Origin: OFTM10 sp964196195
Lineage (GTDB): Bacteria > Actinomycetota > Acidimicrobiia > Acidimicrobiales > Aldehydirespiratoraceae
Direction: 5' to 3'
Length of the DNA stretch: 38,332 nt
NCBI GenBank assembly: GCA_964196195.1
Contig: CAXMSE010000012.1
Coordinates: 1-38,332, forward strand
The translations under genes and the position numbers were made by a program. Below are positions 23,970-32,328 of the stretch, piece by piece; position 1 is the stretch's first letter, and each line of letters starts with the position of its first letter. The notes beneath the pieces were generated by a model. It saw only the letters and a list, made by a program, of their open reading frames with translations, was not told where the DNA came from and searched no databases.

Positions 23970-24859
23970 CGGCTCCGAACACCGCCGAGACAGGAGCGAG
24001 CGAAAGCCCGCTCCCGGGTAACAACGATGCCGCGATGCCTCCTACTCCCTACCGGGCGAAGTCGCGGCCGCGGGTGCTGGCGGAAACCGTACTCCCGCCC
24101 CTCGTGATGGGTTCCATCATCGCGAGCCTGTGGTATTCCGTGTCCTATATCGTGCTCGACGAGCGGCGCCGGTTCCTGCTGCGGCCGCCGCACCAAGTCG
24201 TCGACGTGGGTTTCCTCGATTGGGACAACTTCTCTGAGATCCTCTGGGGACTGTATTCGAGCACGCGGGTCGCCATGACCGGCCTGGTCATCTCGATCCT
24301 GCTCGGATTCATCCTCGCCACCCTCATGAGCCAGGCCAAGGTGGTGGAACGGGCCCTGTTCCCGTTCATGGTCACACTTCAGGCCATCCCCATCCTGGCC
24401 ATCGTTCCTCTCATCTCCTTCTGGTTCGGAACGGGGCAGAGGTCGCGGGTGGTCGTGTGCGTCATCATCTCCCTTTTCCCGATCATCGTGAACACCCTCT
24501 TCGGGCTGCAGTCGGCGGACAGAGGCATGCACGACCTCTTCACCTTGCACCGCGCCAGTCGCCTCACCCGGCTACGGAAACTCATGTTCCCTGCCGCGAT
24601 GCCGGCCATTTTCGCCGGACTGCGCATCTCGGCCGGCCTGTCGGTCATCGGTGCGATCGTGGGCGATTTCTTCTTCGGCCTCGGCGATGTGGGCATCGGC
24701 CAGCTGCTTCGCAAGTACGCCAACAATCTCAACGGTGAACAGCTCTTGGCCGCCGTGATTATGTCGTCGGCACTCGGTGTCACGGTATTCTTGATCTTCG
24801 GATGGATCCAGAATGTTGCCATAGGTAAATGGCACGACACCAGCGACTCCGGAATCTGA
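23966..24859 (+). CDS. ABC transporter permease (SsuC/TauC/ThiX type)
   Basis: A 297-residue inner-membrane protein with about six membrane segments (for example near 48-65, 103-125 and 139-165). The cytoplasmic coupling loop of BPD permeases is clear: ASRLTRLRKLMFPAAMPAIF, with the following SVIGAIVGDFFFG helix. The first 35 residues are polar. It forms a homodimeric channel with two copies of the ATPase encoded just before it. Only one permease gene is present, as usual for this transporter class. Confidence 0.92.
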   Translation: MTAPNTAETGASESPLPGNNDAAMPPTPYRAKSRPRVLAETVLPPLVMGSIIASLWYSVSYIVLDERRRFLLRPPHQVVDVGFLDWDNFSEILWGLYSSTRVAMTGLVISILLGFILATLMSQAKVVERALFPFMVTLQAIPILAIVPLISFWFGTGQRSRVVVCVIISLFPIIVNTLFGLQSADRGMHDLFTLHRASRLTRLRKLMFPAAMPAIFAGLRISAGLSVIGAIVGDFFFGLGDVGIGQLLRKYANNLNGEQLLAAVIMSSALGVTVFLIFGWIQNVAIGKWHDTSDSGI

Positions 24860-24906
24860 CCAAATCCATCGAATCTAATGAAGTCCTAGCTATCCCAGGA
24901 GGGGAA

Positions 24907-27153
24907 ATGAAAAACACAAACTGGCGCCGGCTATTGCTGGTCCTGCTTGCTTTCAGCCTGCTTGCCGCCGCGTGCGGCGACGACGACGACGATGCCGATA
25001 GCGGCGACGACGTTGCCAGCGGCGACGACACCGACGACGGCGACGATGCCGGTGGCGACGACGCTCCGGCTGGTTTGTCGACTGTTTGTCCGTCGCCGTT
25101 GGTTATTCAGACCGATTGGTTCCCTGAGGCCGAACATGGCGCTTTGTACAACCTGATTGGTGATGGTTACGCCGTCGACGTCGACAACAAGGTTGTGTCG
25201 GGTCCGATGGTGGCCGGTGGGGCCGATCTGGGGATCGAGTTCGAGGTGCGTACTGGTGGCCCGGCGATCGGTTTTGCGCCGGTGGCCAGTCATATGTACA
25301 CCGATGATTCGATCCATCTGGGTTATGCCACCACTGATGCTCAGATTCTGCGGCTCGATACTGCGCCGTTGTTGTCTGTGGTCGCTCCGTTGGAGAAGAA
25401 CCCTCAGATCATCATGTGGGATCCTGACGCGAACCCGAACGTCGACACGATCGCTGATCTTGGCGATGAGGGTGTGATTGTCAACATCTTCGCTGGTGGC
25501 ACGTTCGCTGATGTGTTCGTGGCGCAGGGGATCTGGTCGGCTGATCAGATTGATCCGTCCTATGACGGTTCTCCGGCCCGGTTCGTGTCGGAGGGCGATA
25601 TTGCCCAGCAGGGCTTCGCTTCGGCTGAGCCGTTCACCTATGAGAACGTGTTCGAGGAGTGGGGTAAGCCGGTCGAGTACCAGCTTCTCCACGACACCGG
25701 TTTCGAGGTGTACTCCCAGACGATCGCGATTCGTCCCGATGCTCAGGCTGATCTCGATGCTTGTCTCCAGCAGGTCGTGCCGATCTTCCAGCAGTCGGTT
25801 ATCGACTACTCGGCTTCGCCGGCGCATGCCAACGGCATCATCGTTGATGCGGTCGAGCAGTACGCCGACTTCTGGGTCTACGACCTGGACCTCGCCGATT
25901 TCTCGATTGCCACTCAGGTGGAGCTTGGTCTGGTGAGCAATGGTCCTGATGGCACCGTGGGCAACTTGGACACGGATCGAATCCAGGACATCATCGATCA
26001 GCTGACTCAGGCTGAGATGGACTTCCCCGACGATGTCACTCCCGCGGATATCGTCACCAACGAATACATCGATGACTCCATCGGCTTCGCCGGTGGTGCT
26101 TCTGATGGTGGTGATGATGATGAGGCAGCGGCTGATTTGTCGACTGTTTGTCCGTCGCCGTTGGTTATTCAGACCGATTGGTTCCCTGAGGCCGAGCATG
26201 GTGCGCTGTACAACCTGCTCGGTGATGGGTACGAGGTCAACACCGACAAAAAGGTTGTGTCGGGTCCGATGGTGGCCGGAGGGGCCGATCTGGGGATCGA
26301 GTTCGAGATTCGCACTGGTGGCCCGGCGATCGGCTTCGCGCCGGTGGCCAGTCACATGTACACCGATGATTCGATCCATCTGGGTTATGCCACCACCGAT
26401 GCTCAGATTCTGCGGCTCGATACTGCGCCGTTGTTGTCGGTGATGGCGCCGTTGGAGAAGAACCCTCAGATCATCCAGTGGAATCCTGAGGTGTATCCGA
26501 ACATCGAGACGATCGCTGATCTCGGCGATGAGGGTGTGACCGTCAACATCTTTGCCGGCGGCACCTTCGCCGATGTGTTCGTGGCTCAGGGGATCTGGTC
26601 GGCTGACCAGGTCGATCCGTCCTATGACGGTTCTCCGGCCCGGTTCGTGTCGGAGGGCGACATCGCCCAGCAGGGCTTCGCATCCGAGTCCCCCTACAGC
26701 TATGAGCAGGTGTACGAGGAGTGGTCCAAGCCGATCGCGTTCCAGTTGCTGCACGACTCCGGGTTCGAGGTGTATTCGCAGACCATCGCGATCATTCCCG
26801 ATACTCAGGCCGATCTCGATGCCTGTCTGCAGCAGGTCGTTCCGATCTTCCAGCAGTCGGTTATCGACTTTGCCGCTTCGCCGGCGCATGCCAACGGCAT
26901 CATCGTTGATGCGGTCGAGCAGTACGCCGACTTCTGGCTCTACGGCGAGGGCCTCGCCACTTTCTCGATCGAGACTCAGGTGGAGCTTGGTCTGGTGAGC
27001 AATGGTCCTGATGGCACCGTAGGCAATATGGACACCGGTCGGATCCAGGACATCATCGATCAGCTGACTCAGGCTGAGATGGACTTCCCCGACGACGTCA
27101 CTCCTGCCGACATCGTCACCAACGAATACATCGACGACTCCATCGGCTTCTAA
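24907..27153 (+). CDS. Substrate-binding lipoprotein with two tandem binding domains (NMT1/THI5-like)
   Basis: A 748-residue lipoprotein. The ATG at 24907 follows AGGAGG by four bases. The signal ends at a lipobox, LLAAAC, with the lipid-carrying Cys23. An Asp-rich linker (24-56) follows, then two copies of a binding domain: residues 57-394 and 411-748, each 338 residues with no length difference. A 16-residue acidic linker joins them. By hand count about 40 residues differ, so identity is near 88%. Each copy carries the NMT1/THI5-like opening IQTDWFPEAEHGALY. Known relatives bind hydroxymethylpyrimidine and other small cyclic compounds and have one domain. Codons (many GGT, GTT, TTG) differ visibly from the neighbours. 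Confidence 0.92.
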   Translation: MKNTNWRRLLLVLLAFSLLAAACGDDDDDADSGDDVASGDDTDDGDDAGGDDAPAGLSTVCPSPLVIQTDWFPEAEHGALYNLIGDGYAVDVDNKVVSGPMVAGGADLGIEFEVRTGGPAIGFAPVASHMYTDDSIHLGYATTDAQILRLDTAPLLSVVAPLEKNPQIIMWDPDANPNVDTIADLGDEGVIVNIFAGGTFADVFVAQGIWSADQIDPSYDGSPARFVSEGDIAQQGFASAEPFTYENVFEEWGKPVEYQLLHDTGFEVYSQTIAIRPDAQADLDACLQQVVPIFQQSVIDYSASPAHANGIIVDAVEQYADFWVYDLDLADFSIATQVELGLVSNGPDGTVGNLDTDRIQDIIDQLTQAEMDFPDDVTPADIVTNEYIDDSIGFAGGASDGGDDDEAAADLSTVCPSPLVIQTDWFPEAEHGALYNLLGDGYEVNTDKKVVSGPMVAGGADLGIEFEIRTGGPAIGFAPVASHMYTDDSIHLGYATTDAQILRLDTAPLLSVMAPLEKNPQIIQWNPEVYPNIETIADLGDEGVTVNIFAGGTFADVFVAQGIWSADQVDPSYDGSPARFVSEGDIAQQGFASESPYSYEQVYEEWSKPIAFQLLHDSGFEVYSQTIAIIPDTQADLDACLQQVVPIFQQSVIDFAASPAHANGIIVDAVEQYADFWLYGEGLATFSIETQVELGLVSNGPDGTVGNMDTGRIQDIIDQLTQAEMDFPDDVTPADIVTNEYIDDSIGF
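25075..26088 (+). repeat. Tandem domain repeat, unit 1 of the binding lipoprotein
   Basis: This 1014-base coding unit encodes residues 57-394. It is followed after 48 bases by a second unit of exactly equal length. Long stretches are identical in DNA, notably at the start of the unit, while others have many silent and amino-acid changes. Confidence 0.92.
26137..27150 (+). repeat. Tandem domain repeat, unit 2 of the binding lipoprotein
   Basis: The 1014-base second copy encodes residues 411-748 and ends directly at the stop codon. Differences from unit 1 cluster in a few patches (about positions 32-38, 113-122, 184-200 and 266-277 of the unit), with near-identity in between. This suggests duplication, divergence and local gene conversion. 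Confidence 0.92.
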
Positions 27154-27180
27154 ACCCGGAGAGCGTCATTGAATGACCGA

Positions 27181-27209
27181 GAGGGCCGGCGCCGAGTGCG
27201 CCGGCCCTC
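27181..27209 (+). terminator. Strong 12-pair hairpin between binding lipoprotein and Rieske gene
   Basis: A perfect inverted repeat: GAGGGCCGGCGC, a five-base loop CGAGT, then GCGCCGGCCCTC. No T run follows, so it is not a standard intrinsic terminator. It lies 28 bases after the lipoprotein stop and 11 bases before the Rieske ribosome site. It may stabilise the 3' end of the lipoprotein message or cause partial termination, giving more binding protein than oxygenase. Confidence 0.6.
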
Positions 27210-27231
27210 GCCGTTCCATGGAGAGGTATCG

Positions 27232-28473
27232 ATGACACAACACCAAGATGATGGGCGTGCCTACGGCCGCGAAACCGGCACCTACGACGAGGAGCTCGTC
27301 CAGACCGGTGCGGGCACAGCTTCAGGCGAATTGCTGCGTCGCTACTGGCACCCCGTGGGTCGATCCGAGGAAGCCACTGCGCTTCCCCGGGAGGTTCGAC
27401 TACTAGGCGAAGACCTCATCCTCTATCGCGATCGGTCGGGTGTCCCCGGCCTGCTCGAGCCGCGCTGCTGTCATCGGGGCACCACCCTGCTGTACGGCGG
27501 GGTCGAGGACGAAGGGATCCGCTGCCCGTACCACGGCTGGCTGTTCGCGGCCGACGGGGTCTGCCTCGACCAACCCTGTGAACCCGACCGAGGGCGCAAC
27601 AAGACGTCGTACCGCCAGCCCTGGTACCCGGTCGAGGAATACAACGGTCTGATCTTCGCCTATCTGGGGCCGGCGGAGAAACAGCCGATTTTCCCGCGCT
27701 ACGACATCTTCGAGGATCTCGGCCACGAAGAAGAGATCGTGATCATCGACCACTTCGCCTTCGGCGGGCCGGCGGAAGCGCCGTGCAACTGGTTCCAGAC
27801 CCATGAGAATGCAATGGACCCGTACCACGTGTTCATCCTGCACACGACGCACAGCGGCGTGCAGTTCAACCCCAAGCTGGAGATCTGGCCTGCGATCGAC
27901 TGGCAGCTCCACCCCTGGGGAGTCACCTCGTCACAAGACCGGCCCCTCCCCGACGGCACCACGCTCCATCGGGTCACCGAAGTTCGGATGCCAACCATCC
28001 GAGTCGTGGCCACCCCCACGCTGAGTGTCCTCGGTAAGACCAACAACATGTCGTGGGCCCAACCAATCGACGACACCCACACGCGGGTGTTCGCCATGGT
28101 CCGCAAACCCAAGGACCGGCCTCCTCAGGGGCTCCCGGTGTACGGCGACGGTCGGAGCTGGTTCGACCTCTCCGAGGAAGAACACCAGCTCTACCCGGGC
28201 GACTACGAGGCTCAGGTTGGTCAGGGAGCGATAACGCTGCACAGTGAGGAGCGCTTGTCGTCGAGCGATCGTGGGGTGTCGATGGTGCGCCGACAGTTCA
28301 AGGAGCAGATCCAGATCGTGGCCGAGGGCGGAGATCCGGTGGGTGTGGAGTTCGATGATTCTGTCGGGCCCGTCAGCGTGGTCGCCGGCAACTATGTGGT
28401 CGATGCTGATACCGAAAGGGCTGATCTACCAATGGCCGACACGCTCGCAGGGAAGGACCCGTCGCATGGCTGA
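27232..28473 (+). CDS. Rieske non-haem iron oxygenase, alpha subunit (phthalate-dioxygenase-like)
   Basis: About 413 residues from the ATG at 27232 with GGAGAGG upstream. The Rieske [2Fe-2S] ligands are C79-x-H81 (RCCHRGTTLLYGG) and C98-x2-H101 (CPYHGW). The mononuclear iron site shows Asp196, His199 and His204 (MDPYHVFILH) after NWFQTHEN. The layout matches alpha-only oxygenases of the phthalate 4,5-dioxygenase or O-demethylase type. It needs a reductase, which is not in the window. It would hydroxylate or demethylate a ring compound. It follows the importer, suggesting it acts early on the imported substrate. Confidence 0.92.
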   Translation: MTQHQDDGRAYGRETGTYDEELVQTGAGTASGELLRRYWHPVGRSEEATALPREVRLLGEDLILYRDRSGVPGLLEPRCCHRGTTLLYGGVEDEGIRCPYHGWLFAADGVCLDQPCEPDRGRNKTSYRQPWYPVEEYNGLIFAYLGPAEKQPIFPRYDIFEDLGHEEEIVIIDHFAFGGPAEAPCNWFQTHENAMDPYHVFILHTTHSGVQFNPKLEIWPAIDWQLHPWGVTSSQDRPLPDGTTLHRVTEVRMPTIRVVATPTLSVLGKTNNMSWAQPIDDTHTRVFAMVRKPKDRPPQGLPVYGDGRSWFDLSEEEHQLYPGDYEAQVGQGAITLHSEERLSSSDRGVSMVRRQFKEQIQIVAEGGDPVGVEFDDSVGPVSVVAGNYVVDADTERADLPMADTLAGKDPSHG

Positions 28474-28831
28474 GTTCCGAGTGGTATTCACTGCTGTCGA
28501 CTATGAGGCGACTGTCGGCTTCTTCACCGATGTGATGGGGCTCGAGGTTCTTCGCTCGTTCGAGGATGGGGGCAAGGGCACGATCCTTCTGGCTGCCGAC
28601 GGCCAAATCGAGGTCTTCTCAGCGGAAACGAGTGATGGAGCCGCTGGAGTCAGCGGTGTGGCCCTGGCCTGGGAGGTGGCCGACGCCGATGCCGAGCATG
28701 CACGGATCGAAGCTCGGGGTGGTCTCGTACACGGTGAGCCCGCCGTGAAACCCTGGGGCCACAAGAACTTCGTGGTCGCCGGGCCCGACGGCTGGATGAT
28801 CACCCTCTTCGAAGTGGTGGTGCCCCAGTAG
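28466..28831 (+). CDS. VOC/glyoxalase-superfamily protein
   Basis: A 121-residue protein from the ATG at 28466, which overlaps the Rieske stop by eight bases and has GGAAGGA nine bases upstream. The pattern MAEFRVVFTAVDYEATVGFF, then a DVMGLEVLRSF block and a C-terminal WGHKNFVVAGPDGWMITLFE, is typical of vicinal-oxygen-chelate domains. Family roles include extradiol ring cleavage, glyoxalase and resistance binding; metal ligands cannot be assigned with confidence, though Glu114 near the end is in the usual position. Co-translation with the Rieske enzyme suggests it handles that enzyme's product or protects it. Confidence 0.85.
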   Translation: MAEFRVVFTAVDYEATVGFFTDVMGLEVLRSFEDGGKGTILLAADGQIEVFSAETSDGAAGVSGVALAWEVADADAEHARIEARGGLVHGEPAVKPWGHKNFVVAGPDGWMITLFEVVVPQ

Positions 28832-28838
28832 CGCGAGC

Positions 28839-30077
28839 TCATTCGCCTCGGGCGTGGTGAACTGTTGTCTGCTGGTCTGCTGAAGCAACGAGCACACCCC
28901 GACGGAACACCCTGCGGGCCATGGGTGCGTCGGCGATGGCACCTCGAATCGAGGGGGCGTCGATGGCAAGGAGATCGGCGGGATCGCCCGGCACGACGTT
29001 CACCTCAGCAAGCCCGATTGCTCGCCTCGCGTTGTTGGCCACCATGTCGTAGGCGGTATCGGGCAGCTGGTGCCCCGCCATCACCATCAGGGCCGCAGTC
29101 TCGAGCGGATCGGAGCGTCCGACGAGGTTGAACGGGTCCTGCACGTTGTCGGCTCCAGCAGCCACCAGAGCGCCGCACTCCTGGAGGGCAGACACGGCGG
29201 TGAGTCCCCGGGGCGTGGCGGTGGGGTTGTCGCGCCCCTGGAGGAACAGATTGGTCTGAGGCAAGGGGAAGACGGCGATGCCCGCCTCGGCCACCAGGGC
29301 CGCGACCTCGAGCTGGGTGGCTCTGGTCTGCATGCCCAGAGTTACGCAGTGGCTGGCTGCCACCAATCCCTCGAAGCCGGTGTCGATCACCTGGTGTGCG
29401 AGCTCGCGCAGGGTGAGCACCGAAGGATCGAGCATCTCGTCGACGTGGAGATCGATGCCAATGCCGGCATCGGTTGCCAGCGCCAGTGCGTTGCGGATGA
29501 GGCCCGGCCCGTCGGGATCGAGATGGGGACACCCGCCGATGAAATCGACGCCTTCCTCCACCGCTGCCTCGAGAGCCGAACGGTTGTCGGTCCCGTCGGG
29601 TCCGGTCATCGGGCTGCTGGTGAGGGCCACCGTCTGCACATCGAGGAGGCCGTGGAAACGGCTCGCCGCTTCCTTCACGGCCTGCAGACTCTTGGTGCGG
29701 TTTGTGCCGAGAACGTTGACGTGGGTTCGAACCGCGGTGACGCCGTGGACAAGGAGCATCTCCATGGCCGCGGCAGCCCGCTCCACCGTTCCCTCATGGG
29801 TGATCTTCCCCGCCGCGGCGGCCGTGACCCACGCGTCGATCGCCCCCATCAGATCGCCCTTGGGGTTGGGGATTTCCTCGGCCGTGAGGGCCTTGTCGAG
29901 GTGAGCGTGAGGCTCGACCATCGCGGGCAATAGCAGCCACCCGCCGAGATCTTCACTATCTGCAGTTGGCGACGACTCGGCGTCGACGGGCTCGACCCTG
30001 CTGATATTGCCTTCCTTGATATGAACGTCGACCAGGCGTCCGTCGGTGAGTCGGGCGTTGGCCAGGATTCGGTTCAC
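28839..30077 (-). CDS. Cytosine-deaminase-like amidohydrolase, copy 1
   Basis: A 412-residue metal-dependent hydrolase of the CodA group. Ligands are at the same spacing as E. coli CodA: His57 and His59 (EPHAHLDK), His211 (DLHVDE), catalytic Glu214, His243 (ASHCVTL) and Asp310 (AGADN). It shares the LPQTNLFLQGRD block. CodA's Asp314 and Trp319 pocket positions are Asn311 and Phe316 here, and the region of substrate-binding Gln156 differs, so cytosine is unlikely to be the substrate. The enzyme probably deaminates or opens another cyclic amidine or amide. Its GTG start overlaps the stop of copy 2 (GTGA). The Rieske-VOC operon converges on it with seven bases between. Confidence 0.88.
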   Translation of the reverse strand: MNRILANARLTDGRLVDVHIKEGNISRVEPVDAESSPTADSEDLGGWLLLPAMVEPHAHLDKALTAEEIPNPKGDLMGAIDAWVTAAAAGKITHEGTVERAAAAMEMLLVHGVTAVRTHVNVLGTNRTKSLQAVKEAASRFHGLLDVQTVALTSSPMTGPDGTDNRSALEAAVEEGVDFIGGCPHLDPDGPGLIRNALALATDAGIGIDLHVDEMLDPSVLTLRELAHQVIDTGFEGLVAASHCVTLGMQTRATQLEVAALVAEAGIAVFPLPQTNLFLQGRDNPTATPRGLTAVSALQECGALVAAGADNVQDPFNLVGRSDPLETAALMVMAGHQLPDTAYDMVANNARRAIGLAEVNVVPGDPADLLAIDAPSIRGAIADAPMARRVFRRGVLVASADQQTTVHHARGE

Positions 30078-31306
30078 GTTGTCTCTCTTCGGTGGACGTT
30101 CGTTTGCTGATCCGACGATGCCCTGAGCCGGCCGGCGCGGTAGACCCGTCGTGATCTGGGCGCGTCGGCGATGGCGGCCCGGATTGAAAGAGCATCGATC
30201 GCCACGAAATCGGCTGGGTCGCCCTTTCGAAACTCCACCGGAGCGAGGCCGAGGGCGAGCCGGCCGCTGTTGCTCACCATCTGGTAGGCCTCATCGGGTG
30301 TGAGGTGGCCGGCCATCACCAGCAAGGCTGCGGTTTCGAGCGGATCGGAACGCCCGACGAGGTTGTATGGGTCCTGGACGTTGTCGGCGCCGGCGGCCAC
30401 TACTACCCCAGCATCCAACAGGGGCCCGATGGCGGTGAGGCCTCTCGGCGTCGCGGTGAAATGATCTCGGCCCTGCAGGTAGAGATTGGTCTGAGGCTGG
30501 GGGAGAACCGAGATGCCTGCCTCGGCGATCCTTGCCGAGATCTCGCGTTGGGCCCGTGGCGACTGCACTCCGAGGCTGACGCAGTGGCTTGCGCTGACCC
30601 CGTGAGCGAAGCCGGAGTCACAGACGCGGTTCGCCATGTCGAGCACGGTCAGTGCTGATGGATCGAGGGCCTCGTCGGTGTGGAGATCGATGGGGAGTCC
30701 GGCCGCGGCCGCGGCATCAAATGCATAGGCGACCGACTGGGCTCCCTCGCTCTCGAGGTGAGGACATCCGCCCACTACATCCACTCCGGCTTCGAGGGCG
30801 GCGTCGAGCGCCTCCCGGTTCGCCGCCCCTTCCGGCCCGATCATCGGGGCCCCGCTGAGGGCAACGATCTGGAACTCGACGAGGTCTCGGAAGGTCTCCC
30901 GGACTCGATGTAGTGCGTACACATTTGTGGCCCCGACTTCGGGGGTGACATTCACGTGGGTCCGAATCGCGGTGACGCCGTTGACAAGCAATCTTTCGAC
31001 GGCCGCGGTGGCCCGCTCCACCACACCTTCGGGAGTGAGCTGTCCTTCCGCTGCGGCCTTGGCCCAGGCCTGAACCGCCCCGTCGAGATCTCCTCGCGGG
31101 TTCTTCACCAACTCCGCGGTGAGGGCTTTGTCGAGGTGGGCGTGCGGTTCGGTAAGTGGCGGCAGGAGCAGCCAGCCGTTGAGTTCATCGCCAGCTTCGC
31201 CTTGGGCGCTGTGGTCGACGACCGCGTCGATCAGACCATCGACAACGGCGATGTCGATCAGGCGGCCATTCGGCAGTCGGCCACCGCGGATCCAGCGCCG
31301 GCTCAA
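30074..31306 (-). CDS. Cytosine-deaminase-like amidohydrolase, copy 2
   Basis: A 410-residue paralogue of the next gene, clearly alike along its length. Ligands are His55 and His57 (EPHAHLDK), His209 and Glu212 (DLHTDEALDP), His241 (ASHCVSL) and Asp308 (AGADNVQDPY). The pocket position equal to CodA Trp319 is Tyr314. The start is a TTG overlapping the stop of the upstream oxygenase gene (TTGA). The two tandem copies are most easily explained by duplication followed by specialisation for two successive C-N bond hydrolyses or two related substrates; a hetero-oligomer is another possibility, since all metal ligands are kept in both. Confidence 0.88.
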   Translation of the reverse strand: MSRRWIRGGRLPNGRLIDIAVVDGLIDAVVDHSAQGEAGDELNGWLLLPPLTEPHAHLDKALTAELVKNPRGDLDGAVQAWAKAAAEGQLTPEGVVERATAAVERLLVNGVTAIRTHVNVTPEVGATNVYALHRVRETFRDLVEFQIVALSGAPMIGPEGAANREALDAALEAGVDVVGGCPHLESEGAQSVAYAFDAAAAAGLPIDLHTDEALDPSALTVLDMANRVCDSGFAHGVSASHCVSLGVQSPRAQREISARIAEAGISVLPQPQTNLYLQGRDHFTATPRGLTAIGPLLDAGVVVAAGADNVQDPYNLVGRSDPLETAALLVMAGHLTPDEAYQMVSNSGRLALGLAPVEFRKGDPADFVAIDALSIRAAIADAPRSRRVYRAGRLRASSDQQTNVHRRETT

Positions 31307-32250
31307 GTGGACACCCTGCGGACGGGTCCTTCGAGAGGGTCGACGTAGGGTTCGGCCGACCCGTCAATGCGGGCGGCGAGGAACTCGCCTGCGGTTACCG
31401 CCTCGTACGTGCACGGTCGCTCCGGCGAGACACACGACGCGATGCACTCCACGATCGTGGTCGGGTCGGGGTTGACGAAGAAGGGGATCGACAGCCGATC
31501 TCCGCTGGCGGGACCGACCACCCGGTGGGGCGTGGATCGGTAGACGTCGTTGCTCCATCGGGCCAGCATGTCGCCGAGGTTGACCACGAAACTGTTGGGA
31601 GGAGCAACGACAGGTGACCAGTCGGAATCGATCGGCTTCACCTCCAGGCCCGGCACGCCGTCGGTGGCGAGCAGTGTGATCGCCCCGTAGTCGGTGTGGG
31701 GAAGGTTGGGAACGGGGAGCGACCCGTCGATGCCGCGCTCGATCTCGGGGTAGTGAAGGAAGCGGAGTCGGCACTGAGGATCGCTCATTCGTGTCGAGAA
31801 GAACTCTGGTTCGGCGCCTAGCGAGGTGGCGAGCGCCCGAAGGATGACGGCTGAAAGCACGAGTGAGGCTTGCTGGTGGGCATGAATGGTCTGCTCGAAT
31901 CCCCTGAGGTCGGCGACGGTTACCTCCTGGTGGAGCCCCATATCGAGGTACTCGGTTTTGTCGCTCGCTCGGGTCGAATCGATCGCCGATGCCTCGTGGG
32001 GCACGAAGCCGTAGCGGTCGAACCTGGGGACACCTTCCTTGCTTCTCTGGGGTAGCTGGAAGAATCGTCTCGCCAAGTCGAACACCGCTGCGATCTCTTC
32101 ATCGAGTCCGTGACCGACGACTACGAAGAACCCGGTGTCGAGGCACGCCGCATGAATGGCGGCCACTACTGCTCGCGCTGCATGCCCATCGGGTTCCGAC
32201 AGGAGAGGCCCGATATCGATGCTGGGCGGAGTGCTGATCGGTCCGACCAT
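31303..32250 (-). CDS. 2-oxoglutarate/Fe(II)-type oxygenase (isopenicillin-N-synthase-like)
   Basis: A 315-residue protein of the IPNS-like dioxygenase group. The N-terminal DIOX_N region contains IDIGPLL and a GFFVVVGHGLD block (40-50). The iron triad is His185-x-Asp187 (LPHTDYG) and His242 (TPHRV), with the co-substrate Arg252-x-Ser254 (DRLSIPFF). It would hydroxylate, desaturate or demethylate a small substrate. Its ATG at 32250 directly adjoins the 19-base palindrome 32251-32269, and a GATAAT element is 11-16 bases upstream of the start, so the message may be almost leaderless. It leads the amidohydrolase operon with overlapping stops and starts. Confidence 0.9.
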   Translation of the reverse strand: MVGPISTPPSIDIGPLLSEPDGHAARAVVAAIHAACLDTGFFVVVGHGLDEEIAAVFDLARRFFQLPQRSKEGVPRFDRYGFVPHEASAIDSTRASDKTEYLDMGLHQEVTVADLRGFEQTIHAHQQASLVLSAVILRALATSLGAEPEFFSTRMSDPQCRLRFLHYPEIERGIDGSLPVPNLPHTDYGAITLLATDGVPGLEVKPIDSDWSPVVAPPNSFVVNLGDMLARWSNDVYRSTPHRVVGPASGDRLSIPFFVNPDPTTIVECIASCVSPERPCTYEAVTAGEFLAARIDGSAEPYVDPLEGPVRRVST

Positions 32251-32269
32251 GTGCCGATATTATCAGCAC
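32251..32269. promoter_or_regulatory. Palindromic operator overlapping divergent minus-10 elements
   Basis: GTGCCGATATTATCAGCAC is an inverted repeat with eight of nine pairs matching. Its centre contains TATTAT on the plus strand and TAATAT on the minus strand, both reasonable minus-10 boxes, one for UbiD/UbiX and one for the oxygenase-amidohydrolase operon. A partial extra half site, GTGCTGAT, lies at 32231-32238. One bound regulator could therefore control both operons; the XRE-cupin protein is a candidate. Confidence 0.6.
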
Positions 32270-32328
32270 TTCCACCCGGGTTCCGATGCGTCGTACACTT
32301 CGGGCATCCCACGAGAGAGAAGCATCGA

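Noticed and set aside
24931..26889. A 652-codon open frame on the minus strand across the binding-lipoprotein gene
   Set aside because: It is antisense to a clear lipoprotein with signal and repeated domains. Its apparent repeat is just the mirror of the duplicated domain, and it has no ribosome site or family features.
32110..32328. Upstream extension of the UbiD frame
   Set aside because: It overlaps the start of the divergent oxygenase and the promoter palindrome, and its sequence is unlike UbiD. The TTG at 32329 fits the family start.
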